From Bacteroidales bacterium UBA1223 (GTDB lineage Bacteria; Bacteroidota; Bacteroidia; Bacteroidales; P3), in NCBI GenBank assembly GCA_002309155.1, contig DBXB01000052.1:1-43494 (forward strand): a DNA stretch of 43,494 nt, given 5' to 3'. Shown piece after piece: positions 31,673-40,288 of this stretch. The first letter of the stretch is position 1; each line of letters begins with the position of its first letter. The notes under the pieces were generated by a model. It saw only the letters and a program-made list of their open reading frames with translations, did not search any database and was not told the origin of the DNA. The position numbers and the translations under genes were made by a program.

Positions 31673-32706
31673 TGAAGAAAAATGCCGGAAATATACTGAA
31701 ATTCATAGTATTCCTCGGCATAGGAGTCTTCTTTGTCTACTGGTTTCTTTTAAAACTCAGCAGTGACGAAAAGGAAGCCATATGGCAGTCGTTCCTCGGT
31801 GCCAAATGGTCATGGGTTGCCGTGGTTATGGTTATCAGTCTGCTGTCGCACTTCTTCAGGGCGTTGAGATGGCGGTTGCTGTTCAAACCCCTGAGTTGTC
31901 GCACTCCTGGAGTCAACAACACTTTCGGAGCCGTCATGGTGACCTATCTCGCCAATCTCGCTGTCCCACGTCTAGGTGAAGTGATGCGTTGTGCCATGCT
32001 TAGGACAAGCGACAATATCCCCATGGAGAAGTCCCTCGGCACAGTTGTCACCGAACGCATCTTTGACCTTGTCATGTTTGTTGTTATCATCCTGCTGGGA
32101 TTCCTTCTGATGTTCAGCGACGTGAAAGATTTCCTATACGACACCCTCTCGCAGAAATTCAGCACCCTCCCCACCCTTGCCGGCATCGCAGCGACAGGAA
32201 TAGTATTGCTCATCATTTTGTTTGTCTTGTACAAGATTTTCAAGGAGCGACTGATGCGGTTCAAACTGTTTCAGAAAGTAATTGAACTCATCAAAGGCTG
32301 TGTTGACGGTGTGAAGAGTATACTACATCTTGGTTTGGCATCGTCACTGATGTTCATCTTCTACAGTTTGGCAATATACTTCCTCTATATAGCTGGAGGT
32401 TGGATAATACTGAAAGCCTTCAGCGAGACCGTGGGATTGGGATTCCAGACGGCTTTTGTCATCTACCTCTTCGGTTCAGCAGGCATGATGATTTCGCAAG
32501 GAGGTCTCGGAGCTTATCCTGTACTAGTATGGCAGGCTCTCAATATCTATGGCATCAGTGAGAGCACCAGCTTGGCTCTTGGATGGTTGCTGTGGGGTTC
32601 GCAACAAGCCGTGGTTCTTGTCATCGGACTGGCGTACCTTATTTATTTCTCTCTGCTAAAGAAAAAGAGAGGCGCATCACAAGAAGACAACATTAATGAT
32701 CAATAA
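31672..32706 (+). CDS. Flippase-like membrane protein (LPG synthase TM domain family)
   Basis: The 344-aa protein has about eight membrane helices and belongs to the lysylphosphatidylglycerol-synthase transmembrane family (PF03706, UPF0104-like). The typical HFFRALRWRLL and a Gly-rich segment (SAGMMISQGGLGAYPVLVWQ) are present. It lacks the cytoplasmic aminoacyl-transferase domain of MprF, so it is likely a lipid-handling flippase or scaffold. Its ATG overlaps the panD stop codon, a pairing I recall from other Bacteroidales. Confidence 0.85.
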   Translation: MKKNAGNILKFIVFLGIGVFFVYWFLLKLSSDEKEAIWQSFLGAKWSWVAVVMVISLLSHFFRALRWRLLFKPLSCRTPGVNNTFGAVMVTYLANLAVPRLGEVMRCAMLRTSDNIPMEKSLGTVVTERIFDLVMFVVIILLGFLLMFSDVKDFLYDTLSQKFSTLPTLAGIAATGIVLLIILFVLYKIFKERLMRFKLFQKVIELIKGCVDGVKSILHLGLASSLMFIFYSLAIYFLYIAGGWIILKAFSETVGLGFQTAFVIYLFGSAGMMISQGGLGAYPVLVWQALNIYGISESTSLALGWLLWGSQQAVVLVIGLAYLIYFSLLKKKRGASQEDNINDQ

Positions 32707-32712
32707 TAAAAC

Positions 32713-32717
32713 GGAGG
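32713..32717 (+). promoter_or_regulatory. Shine-Dalgarno supporting a TTG start for rfaE2
   Basis: GGAGG ends six bases before the TTG at 32724. A strong Shine-Dalgarno is uncommon among these genes, and it favours the TTG over the next ATG at 32757. Confidence 0.6.
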
Positions 32718-32723
32718 CTAGTT

Positions 32724-33221
32724 TTGACTTACCACGAACAAATAGCAGACAAGATAATGCCACTTCCCCAGCTGGTAGAGAAACTGGAGAACATCAGGCA
32801 TAAGAACGACAAAGTCCGTGTGGTATTTACAAACGGATGTTTCGACCTCATCCATCGTGGACATGTCGACTACCTTAGCCGCGCCCGTGATTTGGGCGAC
32901 TTGTTGGTTGTGGGACTCAACACTGACAACTCGGTGAGGAGACTGAAAGGCAGCAGCCGGCCCATATCGAACCAGGAGAGTCGCTCGGCAGTTATGGCGG
33001 CATTCGGCTTTGTGGACTATGTGGTGCTCTTTGACGACGACACCCCCATCAATCTTATCAAAGCCATCCGTCCCGATGTTCTTGTTAAGGGTGGCGACTA
33101 TAAGCACGACGACGTTGTTGGTGCTGATTTCGTTGAGAGTTATGGCGGGACGGTGGAACTGCTGAGTTTAGTGCCTGGAGAATCTACCACCAGAATGGTG
33201 AACAAAATGCAACAGCCATGA
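32724..33221 (+). CDS. rfaE2: D-glycero-beta-D-manno-heptose 1-phosphate adenylyltransferase
   Basis: The 165-aa protein adenylylates heptose-1-phosphate to ADP-heptose, the precursor of the LPS inner core. The cytidylyltransferase-type motif GCFDLIHRGH (His44 and His47) is present, as is the later TTRMVNKM (the usual SST(T/S) region is TTRM here). It is a stand-alone nucleotidyltransferase lacking the kinase half of HldE, as usual in Bacteroidota. The start is a TTG at 32724 with a good Shine-Dalgarno. The stop overlaps the ATG of the next gene (ATGA). Confidence 0.92.
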   Translation: MTYHEQIADKIMPLPQLVEKLENIRHKNDKVRVVFTNGCFDLIHRGHVDYLSRARDLGDLLVVGLNTDNSVRRLKGSSRPISNQESRSAVMAAFGFVDYVVLFDDDTPINLIKAIRPDVLVKGGDYKHDDVVGADFVESYGGTVELLSLVPGESTTRMVNKMQQP

Positions 33222-33871
33222 GACACACAAATAGATATTTCTTTTCGCTATTGATATTGGCGACAATTCTTACCGCAGCTCCTGACTTATATGCACAGCA
33301 TCGCAAGGGCAATAGTCACCGTGACGGATTCGATTTCCAGATGAGGAGCGGGGTAAACTTCTCCCAGATTGATGGCGACGCTTCCGGCAACTACAACAAG
33401 ATTGGGATCCATGCTGCTTTCAACACCAGTTATCCATTAGGCGACAACGGTTTTCGCTTCTTGGTTGAGATAGGTCTCACGCAGAAGGGTTCTAAAATCA
33501 ATAACAGTTCTATCGACCGTGACATCTCGTTACTATATGTCGAGATACCGTTGATGATTACTTACAATACATTGGAAGACCAGTTGCGATTCGGAGTTGG
33601 TGTCGCTCCGGCAATCTTGGCACGTTCTTATGTGAAAAGTGACGGAGCCTATGATGCCCTCCATTCTGAAAACTACAAACCGTTGGATGCCCTGCCCGTC
33701 TGCTTGAGTGTCGGATACCGCTTCACTGAACACGTAGGCGTAGACCTGAGATGGTACAACTCTATGCTTAACATCGCCAAGGAGAACGGTTCAGGCACCT
33801 ACAGACTGTTCCGATCAAACAAAGGTCAGTTCAACAGACTGCTTCAGTTTGGTCTGACTTTCAGCTTCTGA
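33218..33871 (+). CDS. PorT-like outer-membrane beta-barrel protein
   Basis: The 217-aa protein has a signal peptide ending at about LYAQ (residue 28). Eight or so alternating strands follow, starting with FDFQMRSGVNFSQIDGD and ending LLQFGLTFSF, with a C-terminal Phe as in barrels inserted by the BAM complex. It fits the PorT/OMP_b-brl_2 group of small Bacteroidota barrels. A direct role in type IX secretion cannot be claimed. Its start codon overlaps the rfaE2 stop codon. Confidence 0.85.
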   Translation: MRHTNRYFFSLLILATILTAAPDLYAQHRKGNSHRDGFDFQMRSGVNFSQIDGDASGNYNKIGIHAAFNTSYPLGDNGFRFLVEIGLTQKGSKINNSSIDRDISLLYVEIPLMITYNTLEDQLRFGVGVAPAILARSYVKSDGAYDALHSENYKPLDALPVCLSVGYRFTEHVGVDLRWYNSMLNIAKENGSGTYRLFRSNKGQFNRLLQFGLTFSF

Positions 33872-33930
33872 CGATACCGTCTCTAAATGATATTATTGAA
33901 TTAGACAACAGTTAATAAAGATAAAACGAT

Positions 33931-34860
33931 ATGACACACACACGCTGTTTGATTATTGGTTCCGGTCCTGCAGGTTACACTGCTGGCATCTACACCGGAC
34001 GCGCCGATCTGAAACCTCTGCTCTATGAAGGACTGCAACCCGGCGGTCAGCTCACAATCACCACTGAGATTGAGAATTTCCCAGGATATCCTGAAGGCAT
34101 TTCCGGTCCCGACATGATGGGCGACCTGAGAAAGCAGGCACTCCGTTTTGGCACAGAGATGAGGAAAGGAACCATTGAGAGCATCGACCTCTCCCACCGC
34201 CCTTTCATTGCCGTTGACGACAAAGGCGAGCAGATAGAGGCCGAGACAGTTATAGTGGCCACAGGAGCGTCAGCCCGTTGGCTCGGACTGGAGAGTGAGA
34301 AGAAATACTATGGTCAGGGTGTGTCGGCCTGTGCCACATGCGACGGATACTTCTACAAAAATCTCGATGTCGCCGTTGTTGGTGGCGGAGACACCGCTTG
34401 CGAAGAGGCATCATATCTCGCCACACTATGCCGGCGAGTATATCAGATAGTCCGCCGTGATGAATTGAGAGCCTCTAAAGCCATGCAGCATCGTGTGCTC
34501 AACAATCCGAAGATCAAAGTGCTCTGGAACAGCGTGACTCAGGAAATTATTGGTGACGATATGGACGGCGTCGTAGGCGTTGACATCAAAAATGTGAAGA
34601 CTGGCGAAATCACCCGTCTGGATGTCGCTGGATTTTTCGTGGCTATCGGCCACCAGCCCAACACCGCTTTCCTTAACGGTCAGTTGGAACTTGACGAGGC
34701 TGGCTATATCATTGTCAAGAACCCGTCGAGTGCAACCAGTGTCGAAGGTGTCTTCGCCGCCGGCGATGTGTGCGATCCCAACTACCGCCAAGCTTGCGTG
34801 GCAGCCGGCAAGGGATGTGTGGCAGGCATCGACGTAGAGAGGTTCCTCCACAACAGCTAA
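33931..34860 (+). CDS. trxB: Thioredoxin reductase
   Basis: The 309-aa flavoprotein passes electrons from NADPH to thioredoxin. The FAD-binding GSGPAG (residues 10-15), redox-active CATC (Cys134 and Cys137), NADPH-binding GGGDTA (151-156) and the second FAD motif GVFAAGDVCD are all present. The length is normal. A tandem-repeat tract follows directly after the stop codon. Confidence 0.96.
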   Translation: MTHTRCLIIGSGPAGYTAGIYTGRADLKPLLYEGLQPGGQLTITTEIENFPGYPEGISGPDMMGDLRKQALRFGTEMRKGTIESIDLSHRPFIAVDDKGEQIEAETVIVATGASARWLGLESEKKYYGQGVSACATCDGYFYKNLDVAVVGGGDTACEEASYLATLCRRVYQIVRRDELRASKAMQHRVLNNPKIKVLWNSVTQEIIGDDMDGVVGVDIKNVKTGEITRLDVAGFFVAIGHQPNTAFLNGQLELDEAGYIIVKNPSSATSVEGVFAAGDVCDPNYRQACVAAGKGCVAGIDVERFLHNS

Positions 34861-34866
34861 ATGATA

Positions 34867-34937
34867 ATGGAGTTAAAGTGGGAGTTAAAAGGGAAGTTAA
34901 GGGAAGTTAAGGGAAGTTAAGGGACAATAGCACCGGA
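34867..34937. repeat. Decamer tandem repeats with shared 19-nt tail, left of the porin gene
   Basis: Degenerate GGAGTTAA units (34867-34890) lead into three perfect GGGAAGTTAA decamers (34891-34920), then GGGACAATAGCAC. The 19 bases AGTTAAGGGACAATAGCAC (34915-34933) recur as a perfect inverted copy at 37215-37233 beyond the porin gene, and 22 of 23 bases match if extended. The first 13 bases also occur in the tract at 3654-3715. Confidence 0.9.
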
Positions 34938-34968
34938 ATCGTTACAAAAGTAATTAACCATAACGACC

Positions 34969-37164
34969 ATGTACAAGACGGCAATAAAACGAATTATCGC
35001 TACCCTGCTCTTCGTCATCATTGTCGTCATGCCATTTTCTGCCGCAGGTCAGATCAACAAAAGCGGAAGGTCGAATAACGGCAACATAACTAATCCTCTG
35101 ATGATTAACGATGAAGAGGATTCTGTCGCAACCGAGAACAAGATGCCTGAAGGCATAGTCTACGACAGCGGTGAGGAAGCCGACTCCGTCATGCCAGGCA
35201 AGGTATTCGCTTTTCCTCGAACAGTTCGTGACGTGAAGATAAGGAGTCTGCACCACCCTACTTTATCGCCCGACGGTGTCGAACTAATCAACCCTGCCTC
35301 ACTTTTCGACGGTAACTACTATGTTGACCGTGGCGCTCTGGGACAGACACACCTGAGTGTAATCCCCTACCTGGATCAAACAATAAGACTGCTCGACCCC
35401 CACACCACCATCTCCCCGCTCTCCCAACAATTCCAAAGCGATGCATTGCCCGCCTACAGGAAAAACCTCCACAGTCTCCCGATGTACCAGACCCTGGTGC
35501 CATACACACTGCTAAGTTATGGTAGCTCGCTGAACAAGGATTATAAAATCAGTGTACTTCACACGCAGAATATCAAACCCCGTTGGAATGCCGCATTCAT
35601 ATATGACCTAACCAGTCGTGACGGGGTATACACCAATGCCGGTGGAACCAACCACATGCTTGATGTGACTACCAACTACTATTCCGCCGACTCTCGTTAT
35701 CAGTTACAGGGTGGCGTGACTTTCAATAAGATGAGGCAGGAGGAGAATGGCGGAGTGAAAAACGACACTACATGCTGGGAGAGTTCCCGACGTGCCGGCG
35801 TGCCTGTCAATATGTATAAAGCTCAGAATATGTGGAGAGACCTGGAGTTTCATCTGCATCAGAGTTTCAATACAGTACGTCAGGTGGAGAAGATTGTGCC
35901 CATCACCACCCAGCTTTCCGACACCACCAACGATACCAGTGTGGTGGAGAAAGATGGCGTCAACGACACTGTCGTCAACACACGAGTCTCAGTACGTGAC
36001 ACTGTGGTGGGTTACGACACCATCATGCCTGCCACCGCCCACACATACAACACCGGCGTATTTGCCTTAGACCTGCATTATTGCAAGCATCGCCGCATCT
36101 TCACCGATTCGCAGACCGACAGCTGGTTCTACGACACCACGTTGCTCGACACCACATTCTACTTCGATTCTACGGCTCATCATAAGTTATATGCCGACCT
36201 CTACTGGACCAATGATGCCTATATGAGTCACCGTTGGAAGAATCCGCTGGTGATTCTCTTCGGTTTGCGACCCGAACTAAACAGGCTGCAGTTTGCGACA
36301 TCACACTACGACATGGTCAGCGTCAGTCCTTTTGCAAGAGTGGTGTTCAATATCGGACAGATGAGGCTCAGTGGCGACGCCGAGGAGGTTACGGGAAGTC
36401 ACAGCAATGGTGACTATAGGTTGGCGGGCAAACTGGAGATGAAGGTCGGCAAACGCAGCAGGTTCGACATTGGGGTACTCAGCGAGGCTTTGTCGCCCGA
36501 CATTCAGTATTATCGCAACGATGGCTATTACTCGTGGGACATAAATGACTACAACAAGATAAAACGACAGCAAGTGGCATTGGGTTACAGACTTGATGAA
36601 GCCGACACACTGAAAAGTGTATTGCGTCTGTTCGAGACCCGCACCAGCGCCATGCTTGTCAGCGACAATGTGTGGTTTAACGACAATATGCAACCAGTTC
36701 AAGGCAACGCCACGGGCATGCTTCTGCAAGCATCTGTCAACACTCACCTGAAATTCGGATGGTTTAATATAAGGATGTCACATACTCTCCAACACAGCAG
36801 TGACGAGGATGTGATGCGTGTGCCCCTTTTCGCAAGCAAGAACAGTTTTTATGCTGATGCCAAGGCTTTCAAGAAAGCTCTGTTGCTCCAGTTTGGCGTT
36901 GATTTGCGTTACCATACCCTCTATCATGCTGACGGATGGAACCCGATTCTCGGTGCCTACTACCGCCAGGATGATGTGGAGGTGGGCAATTATTTCGTCG
37001 CCGACATATGGCTCACACTCCAAATCAAACGGGCCAGCATCTATCTAAAAGCCTCGCATATCAACGCTCCGCTCGAGAAGAACCCGCACTACTTCAGCCT
37101 GCCACATTATCCTATGGAGGACTTTGGACTTTACTGGGGTGTGATCTGGAAGTTCTTTAATTAA
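34969..37164 (+). CDS. Putative outer-membrane porin
   Basis: The 731-aa protein has a signal peptide (cleavage near AAGQ, residue 28), a hydrophilic stretch (29-80) and a large barrel domain starting near PRTVRDVKIR. The block DPHTTISPLSQQFQSDALP, strands such as YQLQGGVTFNKM, and the end FGLYWGVIWKFFN match the Bacteroidota putative porin family (PF14121-like). An unusually Asp/Thr/Val-rich loop at about residues 318-360 contains several DTT/DTV triplets. The gene is bracketed by inverted copies of a 19-nt repeat. Confidence 0.85.
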   Translation: MYKTAIKRIIATLLFVIIVVMPFSAAGQINKSGRSNNGNITNPLMINDEEDSVATENKMPEGIVYDSGEEADSVMPGKVFAFPRTVRDVKIRSLHHPTLSPDGVELINPASLFDGNYYVDRGALGQTHLSVIPYLDQTIRLLDPHTTISPLSQQFQSDALPAYRKNLHSLPMYQTLVPYTLLSYGSSLNKDYKISVLHTQNIKPRWNAAFIYDLTSRDGVYTNAGGTNHMLDVTTNYYSADSRYQLQGGVTFNKMRQEENGGVKNDTTCWESSRRAGVPVNMYKAQNMWRDLEFHLHQSFNTVRQVEKIVPITTQLSDTTNDTSVVEKDGVNDTVVNTRVSVRDTVVGYDTIMPATAHTYNTGVFALDLHYCKHRRIFTDSQTDSWFYDTTLLDTTFYFDSTAHHKLYADLYWTNDAYMSHRWKNPLVILFGLRPELNRLQFATSHYDMVSVSPFARVVFNIGQMRLSGDAEEVTGSHSNGDYRLAGKLEMKVGKRSRFDIGVLSEALSPDIQYYRNDGYYSWDINDYNKIKRQQVALGYRLDEADTLKSVLRLFETRTSAMLVSDNVWFNDNMQPVQGNATGMLLQASVNTHLKFGWFNIRMSHTLQHSSDEDVMRVPLFASKNSFYADAKAFKKALLLQFGVDLRYHTLYHADGWNPILGAYYRQDDVEVGNYFVADIWLTLQIKRASIYLKASHINAPLEKNPHYFSLPHYPMEDFGLYWGVIWKFFN

Positions 37165-37169
37165 GTAAA

Positions 37170-37233
37170 GTGAATTGTGAATGGTGAATGGTGAATTGAC
37201 AAATGTGCCATCCTGTGCTATTGTCCCTTAACT
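37170..37233. repeat. Heptamer tandem repeats plus inverted 19-nt repeat, right of the porin gene
   Basis: Four tandem heptamers GTGAATT/GTGAATG/GTGAATG/GTGAATT lie at 37170-37197. The inverse complement of the 19-nt sequence found left of the porin gene lies at 37215-37233 (read GTGCTATTGTCCCTTAACT). The heptamer recurs in opposite orientation at 40181-40215. Confidence 0.9.
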
Positions 37234-37252
37234 CATCTTCACTCCCCCATCG

Positions 37253-39073
37253 CTAAGAGTTGTGTCTTTTCTTTTTCGGACTTTTCGGAAACAGTTGTCT
37301 GAACCACTGACGGGCAGTCATATCCAAGCCCATGCCGTTCATAAAGTTGTATGTTGCCACACGCAGGACCTCCCCTACAGCGTCGAGGTCGTAGCCAAAA
37401 TCGTATCTGAACGGTATCTCGTTGATACAAAACAGAGGAGTGCCGTCATCGGGTTTCTGCCAGAGGGATTCGGCACCATAGCCGTGGGGATCATTGCCTG
37501 AAGGACTGTGGGCTGTCATGGCATAGCGATGCCAGAAAGCCGACTGCACCACCCCTTCGGCAAACATCTTGCGGACATTCTCCAAGGCATCCATAGTCTC
37601 TTCGAGGGTCTCCGTGGGAAATCCATACATGAGGTATGTATGGACCATGATGCCGGCATCGCGGAAATTGCGGGCCGCGCGGAATGTCTGACCCACGGTC
37701 ACCCCCTTCCCCATTTTCTGAAGCAGACGGTCAGACGCCACCTCGAGTCCACCGCTCACCGCTATGCATCCGGCGTCAGCAAGCAGATTGCACAATTCGG
37801 TGTCGTATGATTTCTCGAAACGGATATTGCCCCAGAAGGAGACATTCAGACCTCTGCGAAGAATCTCCTCGCATACAGCCTTCAGCAGCGCCGGAGGAAG
37901 AGCTTCGTCGACGAAATGGAAACCACTGCAACCTGTCTGCTCCATAATCCTCTCCATGCGAGTAACCACAGTGGAGGCTTTGGGGGCGTCATAACGACAA
38001 ATATAGTCGAGTTTAGTGTCGCAGAAAGCACATTTAGCCCAATAGCAACCGTGCGCCATCATCATCTTGTTCCATCTCATGTCAGACCAGAGGCGTTGCA
38101 TGGGATTGGCTATATCGCAGAGTGAGATGTACGAGTTTAACGGCAGATTTGAGAAATCAGGAGCCGGAAGTTCGTCATTAACCACCTGGTCAGGCATGGT
38201 GTCTTCGGTTCGGTCTATGTATTCCACCTTGCCGTCAATTCTTCGGTAAGTCCTGAGCAGTGACTGACTATCCATCCTACCATCCAGATATCTGACTATT
38301 CTCAGCAACGGGAGCTCGCCATCGTCTAGAGTAATAAAGTCAACGTAGTCGAATATGCGAGGCTCACTCAGAGACCTCCACTCGGTATTGGGGAATCCCC
38401 CACCAATGCAGATTTTTATGTCAGGATGATGTGTTTTTATGTATTGTCCGCATCGCAGTGTTGAGAATAGACATCCTGGGAAAGGAACGGTGAAACAGAC
38501 GACCGACGGCTTGTAAGTCTGAAGATGCTTCTCAAGTCGTTGAAGCATAAGAGTCTCTATGGGAGAAGGTTGTTGATTTAGGGCGTTCTCCAATTCGTCG
38601 AACGACTCGGCATAGATTGATATCTTTTCAGCATAACGAACTATATCGAATCTCTGATCAACATATTTCCTCAGCATATCGGCGATATCCTCCATATAGA
38701 GGGTGGCGAGATAGCGAGCCTTGTCGGCAACTCCCGACACGCCGAAAGCCCACTCTAAATCAGTCATGTCGCGGAATCTGCCACCTTCGGGAAGGAAAGA
38801 CCGAGATGCAATACGCACCGCCTGTGACGAATCGTCGCCACGGAGATACCTCATCACGCTGTCCACAGTGTCGACATATTGCTTAGCCAGAGGAACACCA
38901 GCAGGCAACACTCGACTCAGAAACCGGGAACTGTATATGCCGTTAATCACCTCAATGCCCAAATCCACCTGCTCGGCGTCGACACCATTTTGACGAAGGA
39001 AAGCCTTCAGCTGGGTTGTGGCCGGATAAGGAGTGTTTAGTTGTGTGAACGGAGGTGTGACTAAGAGAAGCAC
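37253..39073 (-). CDS. Radical SAM protein with B12-binding-like N-terminal domain
   Basis: The 606-aa protein has an N-terminal alpha/beta region with a B12-binding-like fold (CIGGGFPN near residue 223, then DFITLDDGE) but without the DxHxxG cobalamin ligand motif. The radical SAM domain begins with HGCYWAKCAFCD: Cys343, Cys348 and Cys351, a CX4CX2C spacing rather than CX3CX2C. The GGLEVASDRLL and MYGFPTETLEET blocks fit the rest of the SAM barrel. The reaction is unknown. It follows, three bases after the stop, an outer-membrane barrel gene on the same strand. Confidence 0.87.
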   Translation of the reverse strand: MLLLVTPPFTQLNTPYPATTQLKAFLRQNGVDAEQVDLGIEVINGIYSSRFLSRVLPAGVPLAKQYVDTVDSVMRYLRGDDSSQAVRIASRSFLPEGGRFRDMTDLEWAFGVSGVADKARYLATLYMEDIADMLRKYVDQRFDIVRYAEKISIYAESFDELENALNQQPSPIETLMLQRLEKHLQTYKPSVVCFTVPFPGCLFSTLRCGQYIKTHHPDIKICIGGGFPNTEWRSLSEPRIFDYVDFITLDDGELPLLRIVRYLDGRMDSQSLLRTYRRIDGKVEYIDRTEDTMPDQVVNDELPAPDFSNLPLNSYISLCDIANPMQRLWSDMRWNKMMMAHGCYWAKCAFCDTKLDYICRYDAPKASTVVTRMERIMEQTGCSGFHFVDEALPPALLKAVCEEILRRGLNVSFWGNIRFEKSYDTELCNLLADAGCIAVSGGLEVASDRLLQKMGKGVTVGQTFRAARNFRDAGIMVHTYLMYGFPTETLEETMDALENVRKMFAEGVVQSAFWHRYAMTAHSPSGNDPHGYGAESLWQKPDDGTPLFCINEIPFRYDFGYDLDAVGEVLRVATYNFMNGMGLDMTARQWFRQLFPKSPKKKRHNS

Positions 39074-39076
39074 AGG

Positions 39077-40168
39077 TTATAGACTTTTGTGAGAGAACAT
39101 ATAACTATAACCAACCATGACGGTGGCAAGTCCCACGGAATAAGAGGTCTGAGCCTCCTCGACCCGGGCAAAGCGTGAAGGTGGTATCAGATATCTCACA
39201 TCAAGGTAGATTGAGTTGCGTGGGTTGATGTTGAAATCGAACACCATGCCACCAGCTGCTGAGAGCAGGAAGTGACGCTGGTCGTCGAGACGGGCGACGA
39301 GACTGGCGCCGAGATATGGCAGTACATCAAAGAACGGGTTCCTGCGGTCTGGCATAAGCCATCCACAGACGTCGAGCATCAGGTCGCCTCTAAAATTGTA
39401 GAACGAGTAAAGTTCTTCTTTGCTTCTGGCATAAAGCCCCGAGGCATTGCATCTGATTGTCCATGTGGTGGTAAGTCGTTTGCCTATTCCGAATTCGAAG
39501 ACAGGCGTGATGAGTGACAATCTCTCTTCAAAACTGCCCACACCTTTGTAGTTGAACGAGCAGGCACCCAGCGCCACCTGGAAAAACCAGTCGCTTCTGA
39601 AATCGCGGGTTTCATATCTCGACCTGCTGCCTGTCGGATTGAAATCGATGTCATAAGTAGCACCCACAGTGGCAATACCCATCGCCGTAGTACGGTTCTT
39701 GTTGTCGAAACCAGATGGTAGCACCAATGCGTCAAGTTCGGCAAAAAGTCGCCAGTCTCGGCTAATCTTCATGTCACATCCCAATCCAAGCTTGCAGCAG
39801 AAGTCATTGTCGCCGGCCTTGTGCACCAAACCCAGACCCAACAGGCAATACCTTCTGAACTTAGGGCTGGGGTTCCTGCCTTTGATGGCTGTTACTGGAT
39901 CGAAGAATATATCAACGGTACCGTTGATATATGTGTCCATCCCCGAAGTGCCAAAATTCTCATTGAAAGAAAACGAGGTGCGCAGACCTGTACTGGTGAG
40001 CAGCCATTTGCCATATGCGACCGCTTCCGTGACGCCAGGTTTGTTTGAGTAGTAGTTGGCGCCAGCGCCAAAAGAAACAAAAGAATTACGAAAGAACATA
40101 CCATTCTGAGCCATGCAGAGTGTGGCTGAGAAAAGTAGTGCGACAATCAATATGAAGGTACGTTTCAT
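39077..40168 (-). CDS. Predicted outer-membrane barrel protein, 363 aa
   Basis: I start the gene at the ATG at 40168 (MKRTFILIVALLFSA), which gives a standard signal peptide ending near CMAQ. An upstream in-frame ATG adds seven residues. The mature protein alternates short strands and turns (SFGAGANYYSN, YLGASLVARLDD, SVGLATVMVGYSYMF), consistent with an outer-membrane barrel. It contains six or so cysteines, which is unusual for a barrel. I recognise no named family. It ends three bases before the radical SAM gene, so the two form a transcription unit. Confidence 0.7.
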   Translation of the reverse strand: MKRTFILIVALLFSATLCMAQNGMFFRNSFVSFGAGANYYSNKPGVTEAVAYGKWLLTSTGLRTSFSFNENFGTSGMDTYINGTVDIFFDPVTAIKGRNPSPKFRRYCLLGLGLVHKAGDNDFCCKLGLGCDMKISRDWRLFAELDALVLPSGFDNKNRTTAMGIATVGATYDIDFNPTGSRSRYETRDFRSDWFFQVALGACSFNYKGVGSFEERLSLITPVFEFGIGKRLTTTWTIRCNASGLYARSKEELYSFYNFRGDLMLDVCGWLMPDRRNPFFDVLPYLGASLVARLDDQRHFLLSAAGGMVFDFNINPRNSIYLDVRYLIPPSRFARVEEAQTSYSVGLATVMVGYSYMFSHKSL

Positions 40169-40180
40169 CAATAATTCCTT

Positions 40181-40215
40181 ATTCAACATTCACCATTCAC
40201 CATTCACCGTTCACG
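40181..40215. repeat. Heptamer tandem repeats upstream of the barrel gene
   Basis: ATTCAAC, three perfect ATTCACC units (40188-40208) and GTTCACG lie just upstream of the minus-strand barrel gene. Read on the minus strand the unit is GGTGAAT, the same heptamer found on the plus strand at 37170-37197. Confidence 0.9.
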
Positions 40216-40220
40216 ATACA

Positions 40221-40265
40221 TAAAAAAGGATAGCGGGACAGTAACTGTCATAATCCGCTATCCTT
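40221..40265 (-). terminator. Terminator of the trigger factor gene
   Basis: An 11-bp stem, AAGGATAGCGG (40226-40236) with CCGCTATCCTT (40255-40265), encloses a second small stem GACAG/CTGTC. On the minus strand it is followed by TTTTTTA. It lies about 23 bases past the tig stop codon. Confidence 0.85.
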
Positions 40266-40288
40266 CTTCTTGCTATCAAATATTGATT

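Noticed and set aside
34867..34937. CRISPR-like array
   Set aside because: The repeats are 10-nt units directly adjacent to each other without spacers, and no cas gene is in the window.
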